Both the position numbers and the translations under genes were made by a program. Below the pieces are notes generated by a model that was not told the DNA's origin, ran no database searches, and saw only the letters and a program-made list of their open reading frames with translations. Below, in pieces: positions 19,485 through 28,133 of a stretch of 64,000 nt of DNA. Position 1 is the first letter of the stretch; every line of letters starts with the position of its first letter. Source of the DNA: Pseudomonadota bacterium (GTDB lineage Bacteria > Pseudomonadota > Gammaproteobacteria > Steroidobacterales > Steroidobacteraceae); NCBI GenBank assembly GCA_021805865.1, contig JAJZDX010000004.1, positions 85,548 to 149,547 on the forward strand, given 5' to 3'.

Positions 19485-20010
19485 TCATTGCAGACGGTGG
19501 CGGAACATCCGAGCGGCGGCGCTCACAGTACTCGCGGCGAGCGGCGCCGAAGGCCACAAATCGCGCGGCGGGAGCCTCACGCCCTCGCCCTCCAGGCACA
19601 CCCGGGCCGCGATGTCCATAGCGTAGCGCAACGGATTGATCAGCGTGAAGCACCGAAGCAACCGGGGCGAATTGGCGAGCGGCGGCGTCAGACCCGAGCG
19701 CAGCGGGAACGGCACGATCACCCCGTAAGGCGCACGGCATCGCCTGCTGCAGGGAATGGGGCGGCAGCGAGACTACCAGCCCGATGCCCCCTGCGGCGAG
19801 CACAATCGCGGGCAGTCCGCCGTACAGGACAGCGAAGGATCCCTCGAACGGGATACGAAACCACGGCGGCGCCACCAACAAGACGCCCGAGGCCGGACTG
19901 ATGCCGATCGGCATGGCCGCCAGCGCCTTGGCGGCCATGATCTGCGCGGCGCGCACCGGCGTGCCCCGCCAGCCGATCGAAGCGGCCATGCTCCCGCGCG
20001 AGCGACATCG
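19485..20010 (-). pseudogene. Remnant of an ABC-2 type transporter permease
   Basis: Translating the minus strand gives pieces of one permease in different frames. Near 20000 is LAREHG. Then comes TPVRAAQIMAAKALAAMPIG through IPFEGS to VVSLPPHSLQQAM (about 19960-19740). In another frame, ending at the stop at 19485, are LINPLRYAMD and the terminal AAARMFRHRLQ. These match, in order, the EREHGT...AAK...P.EGS...QQAM...NPLRY segments I recall from the C-terminal half of YhhJ/ABC-2 permeases. At least two frameshifts are needed and the N-terminal half is absent. It lies just before the NodT gene, the usual place for its inner-membrane partner. Confidence 0.68.
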
Positions 20011-20242
20011 CGGCCGCGAGCGGCGCAGGCGGCGACGCCACCGGACAGCGCTCCGGGGCCAGGCGGGTGAGCGGGCCCCGGTGGCGGCCGGCGCACCGGG
20101 CTCGGCGCGAGGAACATCGCTCGCCTGAGCGCAGGCGGCTCGCCCGGCCGCGACCCGACAAGGCCGGAACACACCGGCGGGGCGATGTCAACCGGCGGTT
20201 GGCGAGCCGACCGCCACTTCAGCGGCGGCGCCGCGCCGCGGG

Positions 20243-20248
20243 TAGACT
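20243..20248 (+). promoter_or_regulatory. Start-proximal -10 box of the rhomboid gene
   Basis: TAGACT with a 6-nt spacer to the ATG. The 12-nt block from the box to the start codon differs at one position from that before metG (52922-52933). No -35 or ribosome-binding site is visible, so a leaderless transcript is inferred. Confidence 0.45.
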
Positions 20249-20254
20249 TGGCGG

Positions 20255-20854
20255 ATGTTCCGCTCGCTCACACCGGCCGCAACGGCCCTGATCGCCGCAA
20301 ACTTCGCCGTGTTTCTGCTCGAGCAGGTGGCGTTCGTTCCCATCGTGCGCCTGTTCGCGCTCTGGCCGCTCGGCCCGTATTTTCACTGGTGGCAGCTGCT
20401 GACCTTCGCCTTCATCCACGATGGCTGGCTCTACATCTTCTTCAACATGTTCGCGGTGTTCGTATTCGCCCCGGCGCTCGAGCGGTTCTGGGGCGCGCGG
20501 CGCTTCCTGACGTACTATCTCGTGTGCACGGTGGCCGCCGCCCTGACCCAGCTCACCGTGCAGCACCTCACCGGCAACCCCGAGCCGACCATCGGCGCCT
20601 CCGGCGGCATCTTCGGCCTGCTGCTCGCCTTCGCGGTGCTGTTTCCCCGGACCCAGCTGTTGCTGTTGCTGCCGCCCATACCCATGCCGGCGTGGCTGTT
20701 CGTCAGCATCTACGGCGTGCTCGAGCTGATCTTCGGTGTCACCGGCACCTTCGCCGATATTGCCCATTTCGCCCATCTCGGGGGCATGATCGGCGGGGCG
20801 CTGATGATGCTCTACTGGCAGTTGAGCGGCCGGGTGCGCTGGCGCCCGGACTAG
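20255..20854 (+). CDS. Rhomboid-family intramembrane serine protease
   Basis: A 199-aa protein with about six membrane segments. The catalytic serine motif is IGASGGIFGL, near residue 109. The catalytic histidine is in HFAHLGGMIGG near the C-terminus, and the early PYFHWWQLLTF and FNMFAVFVF segments are typical of the fold. It should cleave membrane proteins inside the bilayer; substrates are unknown. TAGACT lies 6 nt before the ATG, with no Shine-Dalgarno, the same arrangement as at metG. Confidence 0.88.
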   Translation: MFRSLTPAATALIAANFAVFLLEQVAFVPIVRLFALWPLGPYFHWWQLLTFAFIHDGWLYIFFNMFAVFVFAPALERFWGARRFLTYYLVCTVAAALTQLTVQHLTGNPEPTIGASGGIFGLLLAFAVLFPRTQLLLLLPPIPMPAWLFVSIYGVLELIFGVTGTFADIAHFAHLGGMIGGALMMLYWQLSGRVRWRPD

Positions 20855-20939
20855 GGGCGCCTGTCATCACCGGCGCGCTCGCGCCGCCTCGGGAACTTTT
20901 CTCATTTGCGCGCATCTATGGCTGCCTGTGGAGGGCACC

Positions 20940-21863
20940 ATGATCAAGACCGATCACCTGTGCAAGCGCTATCAGTCGGTGACTGCCGTCGAGGACGTCA
21001 CTTTCGAGGTCCGGCCGGGAGAAGTCCTCGGCTTTCTCGGGCCCAATGGCGCGGGCAAGACGACAACCATGCGCATGCTCGCCGGCTTCGTCGCGCCGAC
21101 CTCGGGCCGCGCCAGCCTCTTCGGCCATGACGTGGAGGCCGAGCCGCTCGCCGCCCGCCAGAGCCTGGGGTACCTGCCCGAGGGCGCGCCGAGCTACGGC
21201 GAGATGCGCGTCAACGCCTTCCTCGCCTTCATTGCGGACCTTCGCGGGCTCGAAGGCGCCCGCAAGCGCGCACGCATGCATCATGTGATCGAGCGGCTGC
21301 AGCTCGACTCGGTGCTCGATCGGCCGATCGAGACGCTCTCGAAGGGCTTTCGCCGCCGCGTCGGCCTCGCGCAGGCCATCATCCACGATCCGCCGGCGCT
21401 CATTCTCGATGAGCCGACCGACGGCCTCGACCCGAACCAGAAGCACGAAGTCCGCACCCTCATCAACGAGATGGCCCGCGAGAAGATCATCGTGATCTCC
21501 ACGCACATCCTGGAGGAGGTCGATGCGGTCTGCACCCGGGCCATCATCATCGCGCGCGGCCGCATCGTCGCCGATGACACGCCGGTGCAGCTCGCGGCCC
21601 GCTCGCGTTACTACAACGCCGTGTCACTGCAGCTCGAAACGGCCGAGCAGCTGGCCGAGGCCCGCGCGGCCGTCGAGGCGCTGCCCACGGTGGCGCAGGT
21701 CGAGGTGAGCGAGCGCGATGCGCGCCTGACCGCGCTGCCGCGCGCCGGCGCGACCATTCTGCAGGCGATCTCGGATCTCTCGAGGAGCCGCGGACTGAAG
21801 CTCAAAGAGCTGCATCTGGAGTCGGGGCGCCTCGATGAGGTGTTCCGCACGATCACCGCCTAG
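20940..21863 (+). CDS. ABC transporter ATP-binding protein (GldA/NosF-like)
   Basis: A 307-aa ATPase. Walker A is GPNGAGKTTT, the signature loop is LSKGFRRRVGLAQ, Walker B is LILDEPTDGLDP, and the switch His is in STHILEEV. The start at 20940 is chosen because GGAGGG stands 5 nt upstream; an in-frame ATG four codons earlier is less likely. It is the first of four same-strand genes (ATPase, permease, GldG-like, DUF4340), an arrangement known from bacteria with and without gliding motility. The transported substrate is unknown. Confidence 0.88.
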   Translation: MIKTDHLCKRYQSVTAVEDVTFEVRPGEVLGFLGPNGAGKTTTMRMLAGFVAPTSGRASLFGHDVEAEPLAARQSLGYLPEGAPSYGEMRVNAFLAFIADLRGLEGARKRARMHHVIERLQLDSVLDRPIETLSKGFRRRVGLAQAIIHDPPALILDEPTDGLDPNQKHEVRTLINEMAREKIIVISTHILEEVDAVCTRAIIIARGRIVADDTPVQLAARSRYYNAVSLQLETAEQLAEARAAVEALPTVAQVEVSERDARLTALPRAGATILQAISDLSRSRGLKLKELHLESGRLDEVFRTITA

Positions 21864-21882
21864 CCATCATAAGGGGACCGGC

Positions 21883-22617
21883 ATGCGCAACGTGGGACTC
21901 ATCCTGCGCCGCGAGCTAGCGAGTTATTTCGCAACGCCGCTGGCTTACGTCTTCATTCTCATCTTCCTCGTGCTGGCCAACGCCTTCACGTTCTACCTGG
22001 GCGACTTCTATCAACGCGGCCAGGCGGACCTCAAGCCCTTCTTCGCCTTCCATCCGTGGCTGTACCTGTTTCTCATCCCCGCCCTCTCGATGAGGCTGTG
22101 GGCCGAGGAGCGGAAATCCGGCACCATCGAGCTGCTCATGACCCTGCCGGTGAGGACCTGGGAGGCGGTGCTCGGCAAGTACCTGGCGGCGTGGCTGTTC
22201 ACGGGCGTGGCGCTCGCCCTCACCTTCCCGATCTGGATCACCGTCAACTACCTCGGCAGCCCCGACAACGGCGTCATCTTCGCCTCCTACCTGGGGAGCC
22301 TGCTGCTCGCCGGCGGCTTTCTCGCCGTGGGCTCGTGCATGTCGGCGCTCACGCGCAGCCAGGTGGTCGCCTTCATCCTGGGAGTGGTCGCCTGCTTCGT
22401 GCTGCTGCTCGCCGGCTATCCGATGGTGATCGACGCCTTCCAGGGATGGGCGCCGCAGGTGCTCGTGAGCGCGATCGCCTCGCTCTCATTCCTGGCTCAT
22501 TTCCAGTCGATCACGCGCGGGGTGCTCGAGGCGCGCGACGTGCTGTACTTCGTGATGCTGATCGCCTTCTTCCTGTTCACCACCACGGTCGCGCTCGACC
22601 TGCGCAAGGCGGAGTAG
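21883..22617 (+). CDS. ABC-2 type permease (GldF-like)
   Basis: A 244-aa protein with six predicted membrane segments. It begins MRNVGLILRRELASYFATPLA, typical of GldF-like permeases that pair with a GldG-type subunit. WAEERKSGTIELLMTLPV is the conserved coupling region after the second segment. It has an AAGGGG ribosome-binding site and follows the ATPase gene by 19 nt. It should form the membrane channel with the ATPase at 20940. Confidence 0.85.
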   Translation: MRNVGLILRRELASYFATPLAYVFILIFLVLANAFTFYLGDFYQRGQADLKPFFAFHPWLYLFLIPALSMRLWAEERKSGTIELLMTLPVRTWEAVLGKYLAAWLFTGVALALTFPIWITVNYLGSPDNGVIFASYLGSLLLAGGFLAVGSCMSALTRSQVVAFILGVVACFVLLLAGYPMVIDAFQGWAPQVLVSAIASLSFLAHFQSITRGVLEARDVLYFVMLIAFFLFTTTVALDLRKAE

Positions 22618-22623
22618 CCCATC

Positions 22624-24519
22624 ATGACGATGCAACGCTCGAAGCTGAGCCGCTCGACCCTGGGGTGGGGCGCCGTGGCCGCGCTCGCCGTGGTGCTGAT
22701 CAGCCTGATCGTCATTTTCGATTACTCGCTCGAGGGCTGGCAGATCGACCTGACTCAGAACCATCTGTACACGCTCTCGGGCGGCACGCGGCGCATTCTC
22801 GCCGGCATCCGCGAGCCGATCGATCTCGACTTCTTCTACTCGAGCAGGGCCGCGCAGAACCTGCCGCAGCTGCGCGCCTACGCCGACCACGTGAAGAACT
22901 TCCTCAAGGAGATCGCCGACGACGCCGACGGCAAGATCCGCCTGCACATCATCGACCCGCAGCCGTACTCGGTCGCCGAGGACCGCGCCGCGGCGCTCGG
23001 CGTGACCGGCATGCCCCTCAACGCGGCCGGCAGCAAGTTCTACTTCGGCCTCGCGGGCACCAATTCCACCAACGGCCAGCAGGCCATCCCCTTCTTCGAT
23101 CCGAGCAAGCAGCGCTTTCTCGAGTACGACATCGCCAAGCTCATCTACCGGCTCGCGCATCCGAAAAAACCCGTGGTGGAATGGTATTCGAGCCTGCCCA
23201 TGACCGGCGGCTACAACGCCCAGACCGGGCAGTTCCGCCAGCCCTGGCTGATCTACCGCCAGGCCGAGCAGCTCTACGATCTGCACACCCTGAGCCCCGA
23301 GGCCAAGACCATTCCGGAGGATACGCGGGTGCTGGTGCTGGTCGACCCGGACAACCTCTCGAAGGCCACCCGCTTCGCCATCGACCAGTACGCGCTGCGC
23401 GGCGGACACATCCTCGCCTTCCTCAACCCCGCGACCACGAGCACCGGTGCCGGCGGCCCCCCGATGAGCCCCGGGTCGCACCTGCCGAAGCTGCTCAGGG
23501 CCTGGGGCGTGCGCTTCAACCCCGATGAGATCGTGGCCGACCGCAGCCTGGCGCTCTCCGTCTCCGGACCCGATGGGACACCGAGCGAGAATCCCGCCTT
23601 CATCGGCCTCGGCCGCCGCGACATGTCGCAGCACAACGTCATCACCTCTGGCCTTTCCAACGTCAATGTCGCCACCGCGGGCTTCCTGAGCCCGATCAAG
23701 GGCTCGACGACCAAGCTCGAGCCGCTCATGTGGACCAGCACCGACGCCGAGCCCATGCCGGCCGCGCGCGTCTCCACGATGCAGCCGGTGAGCCTGCTCG
23801 AGGGCTTCACGCCCACGGGCAAGCGCTACACCCTGGCCGCCCGCGTCACGGGCATGGTGAAGACGGCCTTCCCCGACGGTCCTCCCAAGGGCGTGACGCT
23901 GCCTGCCGGACAGACCGACCTCAAGGCGTCCGTAAAGCCGTTGAATCTCGTGGTGTTCGCCGACTCCAACATGCTGGCCGACTACATGTGGGTGCGGCAG
24001 CTGAACCTCTTCGGCCAGCCGCTCGCGCAGGCCTGGGCGAGCAACGGGGACCTGGTGCTGAACGCGCTCGACAACCTCTCCGGCAGCAACGACCTCATCA
24101 GCATCCGCGGCAAGGCGGGCTTCACGCGACCGTTCACACGGGTGGCGGCGCTGCGCCGCGTGGCGGAGGCCCGCTACCGCGCCCAACAGCAGCAGCTGCA
24201 GCAGCAGCTGCGGCAGACCGAGCAGCAGCTGACGCAGCTGCAATCGAGGCGCAACAACAAATCGACCCTGATCCTGACGCCGGCGCAGCAGCAGGAGATC
24301 CGTCACTTCGAGACCGAGCGGCTCACCATCCGCAAGCGCCTGCGCGCCGTGCAGGCGGGCCTGGTCCGCAGCATCAACAGGCTCGGCACCGAGCTCAAGG
24401 CCATCAACATCATCATCATGCCGGGCGTCTTCGCGCTGGCGGCGCTGCTCGCCGCCGCCTGGCGCAGGCGGCGCCATTCGGCCGCCGGTACGTCAGGGGA
24501 TCCGAGGAGCCTTACATGA
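22624..24519 (+). CDS. GldG-like auxiliary subunit of the ABC transporter
   Basis: A 631-aa protein. One membrane segment lies near residues 13-34, followed by a periplasmic region with DLTQNHLYTLSGGTRRIL, the hallmark of GldG/ABC-type uncharacterised auxiliary proteins. A Gln-rich coiled coil follows at about residues 515-560, then a second membrane segment near residues 598-615. The family sits beside ABC-2 permeases and may bind or gate substrate; no enzymatic motif is seen. It overlaps the next gene by ATGA at 24516. Confidence 0.78.
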   Translation: MTMQRSKLSRSTLGWGAVAALAVVLISLIVIFDYSLEGWQIDLTQNHLYTLSGGTRRILAGIREPIDLDFFYSSRAAQNLPQLRAYADHVKNFLKEIADDADGKIRLHIIDPQPYSVAEDRAAALGVTGMPLNAAGSKFYFGLAGTNSTNGQQAIPFFDPSKQRFLEYDIAKLIYRLAHPKKPVVEWYSSLPMTGGYNAQTGQFRQPWLIYRQAEQLYDLHTLSPEAKTIPEDTRVLVLVDPDNLSKATRFAIDQYALRGGHILAFLNPATTSTGAGGPPMSPGSHLPKLLRAWGVRFNPDEIVADRSLALSVSGPDGTPSENPAFIGLGRRDMSQHNVITSGLSNVNVATAGFLSPIKGSTTKLEPLMWTSTDAEPMPAARVSTMQPVSLLEGFTPTGKRYTLAARVTGMVKTAFPDGPPKGVTLPAGQTDLKASVKPLNLVVFADSNMLADYMWVRQLNLFGQPLAQAWASNGDLVLNALDNLSGSNDLISIRGKAGFTRPFTRVAALRRVAEARYRAQQQQLQQQLRQTEQQLTQLQSRRNNKSTLILTPAQQQEIRHFETERLTIRKRLRAVQAGLVRSINRLGTELKAINIIIMPGVFALAALLAAAWRRRRHSAAGTSGDPRSLT

Positions 24520-25535
24520 CCCAACGTCGCCTGGGATTGCTGCTCGCCGCGAGCCTGGCGGTCCTCCTGCTCGCCGTCTGGGTCGTGAACCATCAGTCCG
24601 GCGCCGGCACCTCGTACGCCGGCAAAGCGGTCCTGCCCGGCCTGGAGAGCGCCCTCAACTCCGTGACGGAGGTGCGCATCACGGGCGCCGGCGGCGTGCA
24701 CACGACCATCGACAAGGGCACCAGGCTCTGGATGGTGCGCGAGCGCGGCTATCCGGCCGACTCGGGCAAGCTTCGCAAGCTCCTCATCGACCTCGGGGAG
24801 CTGAAGATCGTCGAGCGCAAGACCCGCTTGGCGCAGAATTACCCGATACTCGGGGTGCAGAATGTGACCTCCCCCAAGGCGAGCGGGGTGCGTGTCGATG
24901 TGATCACGCCCCACAGGACGTGGTCGCTGATCGTCGGGGGCACCGCCAACGACAACAACTGCTACGTGCGTGTCGTGGACCACAAGCAAAGCCTGCTCGC
25001 CTCGCCCCTGGTGACGGTCGCTGCGAAGCCTGCCGGGTGGGTCGAGCCGGTCATCCTCGATCTGGGTCAGAAGCGCATCCGCGACATCGTGGAACGGCCC
25101 GCCAAAGGCCGGAGCTTCCGTATCTCGCGCGCCAAGGCGAGCCAGGCCGATTTCACGGTCCAAGGCATTCCCCCGGGCCGCAAGCTCGATCGCGCGGGCG
25201 CGGCCGACGCCATGGCGAGCGCACTGTCGAACTTGACGCTCGAGGACCTGCGCAAGGCCGCCTCCCCGCCGAAGGGCGCTCTCCTCTCCCATGCCGTCGT
25301 CGACACGTTCGGCGGTCTCGAGGTCGATATCACCGGCTACAAGGCCGGCAAAGGCGGCAAGCACTACATCCAGGTGGTCGCGCACGGCAGCGGCAAGAAA
25401 GCCGCGTCCCGGGCCGCCCGCATCAACGCGCGCGTGCGGGGATGGCAATACGAGATCCCCGGCTATCGCTACCGGCAGATCTTCCAGCCGCTCTCCGGCC
25501 TGCTCGCTCCCCTGCCGCACCCGAAGAAGCACTGA
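24516..25535 (+). CDS. DUF4340 domain protein, partner of the ABC system
   Basis: A 339-aa protein with an N-terminal signal anchor (LGLLLAASLAVLLLAVWVV) and a periplasmic domain that includes WMVRERGYPADSGKLRKLL, the characteristic DUF4340 segment, and a later repeat of the same kind. It is translationally coupled to the GldG-like gene. Function unknown; the consistent pairing suggests it is a periplasmic component of the same transporter or envelope machine. Confidence 0.78.
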   Translation: MTQRRLGLLLAASLAVLLLAVWVVNHQSGAGTSYAGKAVLPGLESALNSVTEVRITGAGGVHTTIDKGTRLWMVRERGYPADSGKLRKLLIDLGELKIVERKTRLAQNYPILGVQNVTSPKASGVRVDVITPHRTWSLIVGGTANDNNCYVRVVDHKQSLLASPLVTVAAKPAGWVEPVILDLGQKRIRDIVERPAKGRSFRISRAKASQADFTVQGIPPGRKLDRAGAADAMASALSNLTLEDLRKAASPPKGALLSHAVVDTFGGLEVDITGYKAGKGGKHYIQVVAHGSGKKAASRAARINARVRGWQYEIPGYRYRQIFQPLSGLLAPLPHPKKH

Positions 25536-25732
25536 TGGCAGGAGGCATTCGTTGACCTCACGCTCCCCGGCGGCAGTCCTGCGTGATTGAAACCGGGAGC
25601 GGGGCTGCGCAGGGGGCCCGGAGGCGCCCCATGCGCCCCTGCAGGGCCCAGGGGAGCCCGCTCAACCCGGGGCGACGGCGCCCCCGGGGAAAACTCCCCG
25701 TCGCGGTCCCGGACCCCAAGCGCATCGCGCGC

Positions 25733-26800
25733 TCATCTCGCCCTGAGGAGCAACAGCATCGTCACCGTCGCCAGCAGCGCCGTCGGCAGCCATGCCAGGA
25801 CGATCGGATTGAGGTGAAACACGATGATGCCGCTTTCGATCAGGCGCTGCAGCAGAAAGAACCCGATCCCGATCGAGAGCCCGAGCAACGTCCTCGTGCC
25901 CGCCCCCGCCGAGCGCATCGAGCCGAGCACGAACGGCACGGCCAACAGCACCGCGAACGCGATCGCCACCGTGCGCGCGATCCGCGACCAGAATGCAAAC
26001 ACATACTGGCCCGCGTCCGTCGAGTTGGCATGCAGGTAGCCGATCAGATCCCACAGCGAGCGCAGCGTCATCTGCTGCGGATCCTGAACCACGAAGCCGA
26101 GAAAGCCCGCCGTCACATTCGAGGTGAGAATCTTGTTGCCGGGCGGGCGGGCGATCACCCGGTCGCCCTCGAAGCGCGAGGCGGCGTAGTCGCCGAGCAC
26201 CCACTTGCGATTGCCGGCGGCCGTCGCCTGCGCGGCCCGCCCGACGGCGAGCAGCCGGTGCTGCGCGGAGAGCTCGAACACCTGCATCCCTCCGAATTGG
26301 CGCGAGCCCGACTGTCTCGCCACGTTCAGGATCAGATCCCCGTCGCGCACCCACGCGCCGGTGCCGCCGCCGAAGCTGATGGTGTCGTACTGGCTGAAGA
26401 CGCGCTGCTCATTGGCGACCTGCTGCAGCTGCGGCGCCACGAACTCCCCGAGCAGCGCCTCGAACCCCATGAGCAGCCCGGCAGCGATCAGCGCCGCCCC
26501 CGCGAGGCGCGCCACCGACACGCCGGTGGCGCGGATCACCATGATCTCGCTGCCGCTCGCCAGGGTTCCCAGGCCGATGAGCGAGCCGATGAGCGCCGCG
26601 ATGGGCAGCAGGTCATACGTCTGCTGAGGGAGGTTGAGCATCGTGAACCACGAGGCGTCCACCAGTGTGTAGTGGCCCACTCCGATGGCTCCCTGCTGGC
26701 TGATGAACACCACCAGCCCGCTCAGCACGAGCAGCACCGCCATCACGAGCAGCACCGCGCCCAGGATGGAGCGAACGACATACCGATCGAGAATGCTCAT
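25733..26800 (-). CDS. lptG: LPS export ABC transporter permease LptG
   Basis: A 355-aa protein starting MSILDRYVVRSILGAVLLVM, with three membrane segments, a large periplasmic domain (beta-jellyroll) and three more segments. Conserved features include EIMVIRATGVS in the cytoplasmic coupling region. LptF and LptG form the membrane part of the LptB2FG pump that extracts LPS toward the Lpt bridge. The ATG overlaps the lptF stop by 4 nt. Length is normal. Confidence 0.93.
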   Translation of the reverse strand: MSILDRYVVRSILGAVLLVMAVLLVLSGLVVFISQQGAIGVGHYTLVDASWFTMLNLPQQTYDLLPIAALIGSLIGLGTLASGSEIMVIRATGVSVARLAGAALIAAGLLMGFEALLGEFVAPQLQQVANEQRVFSQYDTISFGGGTGAWVRDGDLILNVARQSGSRQFGGMQVFELSAQHRLLAVGRAAQATAAGNRKWVLGDYAASRFEGDRVIARPPGNKILTSNVTAGFLGFVVQDPQQMTLRSLWDLIGYLHANSTDAGQYVFAFWSRIARTVAIAFAVLLAVPFVLGSMRSAGAGTRTLLGLSIGIGFFLLQRLIESGIIVFHLNPIVLAWLPTALLATVTMLLLLRAR

Positions 26801-27888
26801 GTGCGAGCCGGCCGGTAGCGCAAATGCCGAGCCGCCGATGGCCCCAGCGCGAGCGCCAGCGCGAACAACGCCGCCGCCGCATGGACCCACCACAGACCCA
26901 GATCCACCGGAATCGTCCCCCGCTTGATCCACATCTTGCCTGCCACGAGCAGGTTCACGTAGACCACGTACACCACCACCGCCAGCCATATGCGCGCGTA
27001 CCGGCCCTGCCGCGGCTCGAGCTTCGAGAGCGGCAAGGCCACCACGGCGAGCACGAAGCACATCAGCGGCAGGGCGATGCGCCATTGCAGCACCGCCAGC
27101 AGGCGCGGCTCGGAGGAGGCGAGCAGGGCGACCGTCGGCTGCGCGTCGGGATCGGTCACGACGTTGCGCACGGGCGGCATGCGGATCGGCACCGTGTGCT
27201 CGGCAAAGTGCATGATGCGAAACTCGGGACTGCCCGGCACCCCCTCGAAGCGCTCGCCATCGTACAGCTTGATCGTCTGCACCTCACCGCCCGGTGAGAC
27301 CGTATGGCGGGCCTTGCTCGCCAGCGCCACCTCGACCACCGACCCCTGTGTGCGCTCGACAAAGACATTCTCGAGCGTGCCATCCGGCTGCACCTTCTCG
27401 GCATAAACCACCGATTTGCCGCCGCCAAAAGCTCGGAATTGCCCGGCCTGCAGGGGCGCGAACCGACCGGCCCGGACCGCCTCGTTGCGCAACGTCAGCG
27501 CCTGATAGGTGGCCGAGGGAGCGAGCACCAGGGTCACCGCCGCGAGCGCGGACGCCACAGCCAAGCCGAGGACGGCCACCGGCACGAAGAGGGTGGCGGG
27601 GTGGACCCCGCAGGCGAGCGCCGCCGCCATCTCGGTGTCATGGTAGAGCCTGCCGAAGGCCCACACGATGCCAAGCAGCAGACCCATCGGGGCGACGAGG
27701 CTCACATACTGGAGCACGCCGAGATAGATGAGCCGCAGGATCACCCCCGAGGGGAACTGGCTCGCCGCAGCGCGCTCGAGCACGGCGGACACCTCGAAGA
27801 CCAGCAGAATGACGAGCAGCACGCTCATCATCAGCACCCAAGCCGTGATGACCTCGCGCAGCACGTAACGTCCGAGAATCTTTCGCAC
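26797..27888 (-). CDS. lptF: LPS export ABC transporter permease LptF
   Basis: A 363-aa protein beginning with a GTG start (MRKILGRYVLREVITAWVLM). Six membrane segments flank a periplasmic jellyroll domain. YHDTEMAAALACGV is the conserved coupling helix that contacts LptB. Partner of LptG, coupled by ATGA. It is divergent from pepA with about 245 nt between start codons, the order seen in many gammaproteobacteria. Confidence 0.93.
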   Translation of the reverse strand: MRKILGRYVLREVITAWVLMMSVLLVILLVFEVSAVLERAAASQFPSGVILRLIYLGVLQYVSLVAPMGLLLGIVWAFGRLYHDTEMAAALACGVHPATLFVPVAVLGLAVASALAAVTLVLAPSATYQALTLRNEAVRAGRFAPLQAGQFRAFGGGKSVVYAEKVQPDGTLENVFVERTQGSVVEVALASKARHTVSPGGEVQTIKLYDGERFEGVPGSPEFRIMHFAEHTVPIRMPPVRNVVTDPDAQPTVALLASSEPRLLAVLQWRIALPLMCFVLAVVALPLSKLEPRQGRYARIWLAVVVYVVYVNLLVAGKMWIKRGTIPVDLGLWWVHAAAALFALALALGPSAARHLRYRPART

Positions 27889-27943
27889 CCTAATTTAATC
27901 CGCTTGATCCGCTCACAGGCACCGCCACTTCGCCGGCTTGAGT

Positions 27944-27949
27944 TACACT
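27944..27949 (+). promoter_or_regulatory. -10-like element upstream of pepA
   Basis: TACACT followed after 6 nt by an ATG at 27956. That ATG is not in the pepA frame. The element probably drives pepA with a leader of about 180 nt. The same box-to-ATG spacing is seen at other leaderless candidates in this window, so a short leader ORF cannot be excluded. Confidence 0.35.
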
Positions 27950-28133
27950 GCCGGGATGCGCCCGCCGCCGCGCGCACAGCCGTCCGGGCGAGGATGCCTC
28001 CTTGGCACTCAACACGCGGCGGCCCGAGGCGCTCGTCAAGATAAAGCAGCGGGTGGCGCATCTCAATGGCTCGCGCCCGCTCAAGCGATCGATGATCCTG
28101 CGGCCACGTGCCGGCACACGGGAGAAATGCGGA

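Noticed and set aside
28002..28133. Upstream TTG extension of pepA
   Set aside because: The extra 44 residues are not conserved in the family, and the ATG at 28134 has a good ribosome-binding site and the expected N-terminus.
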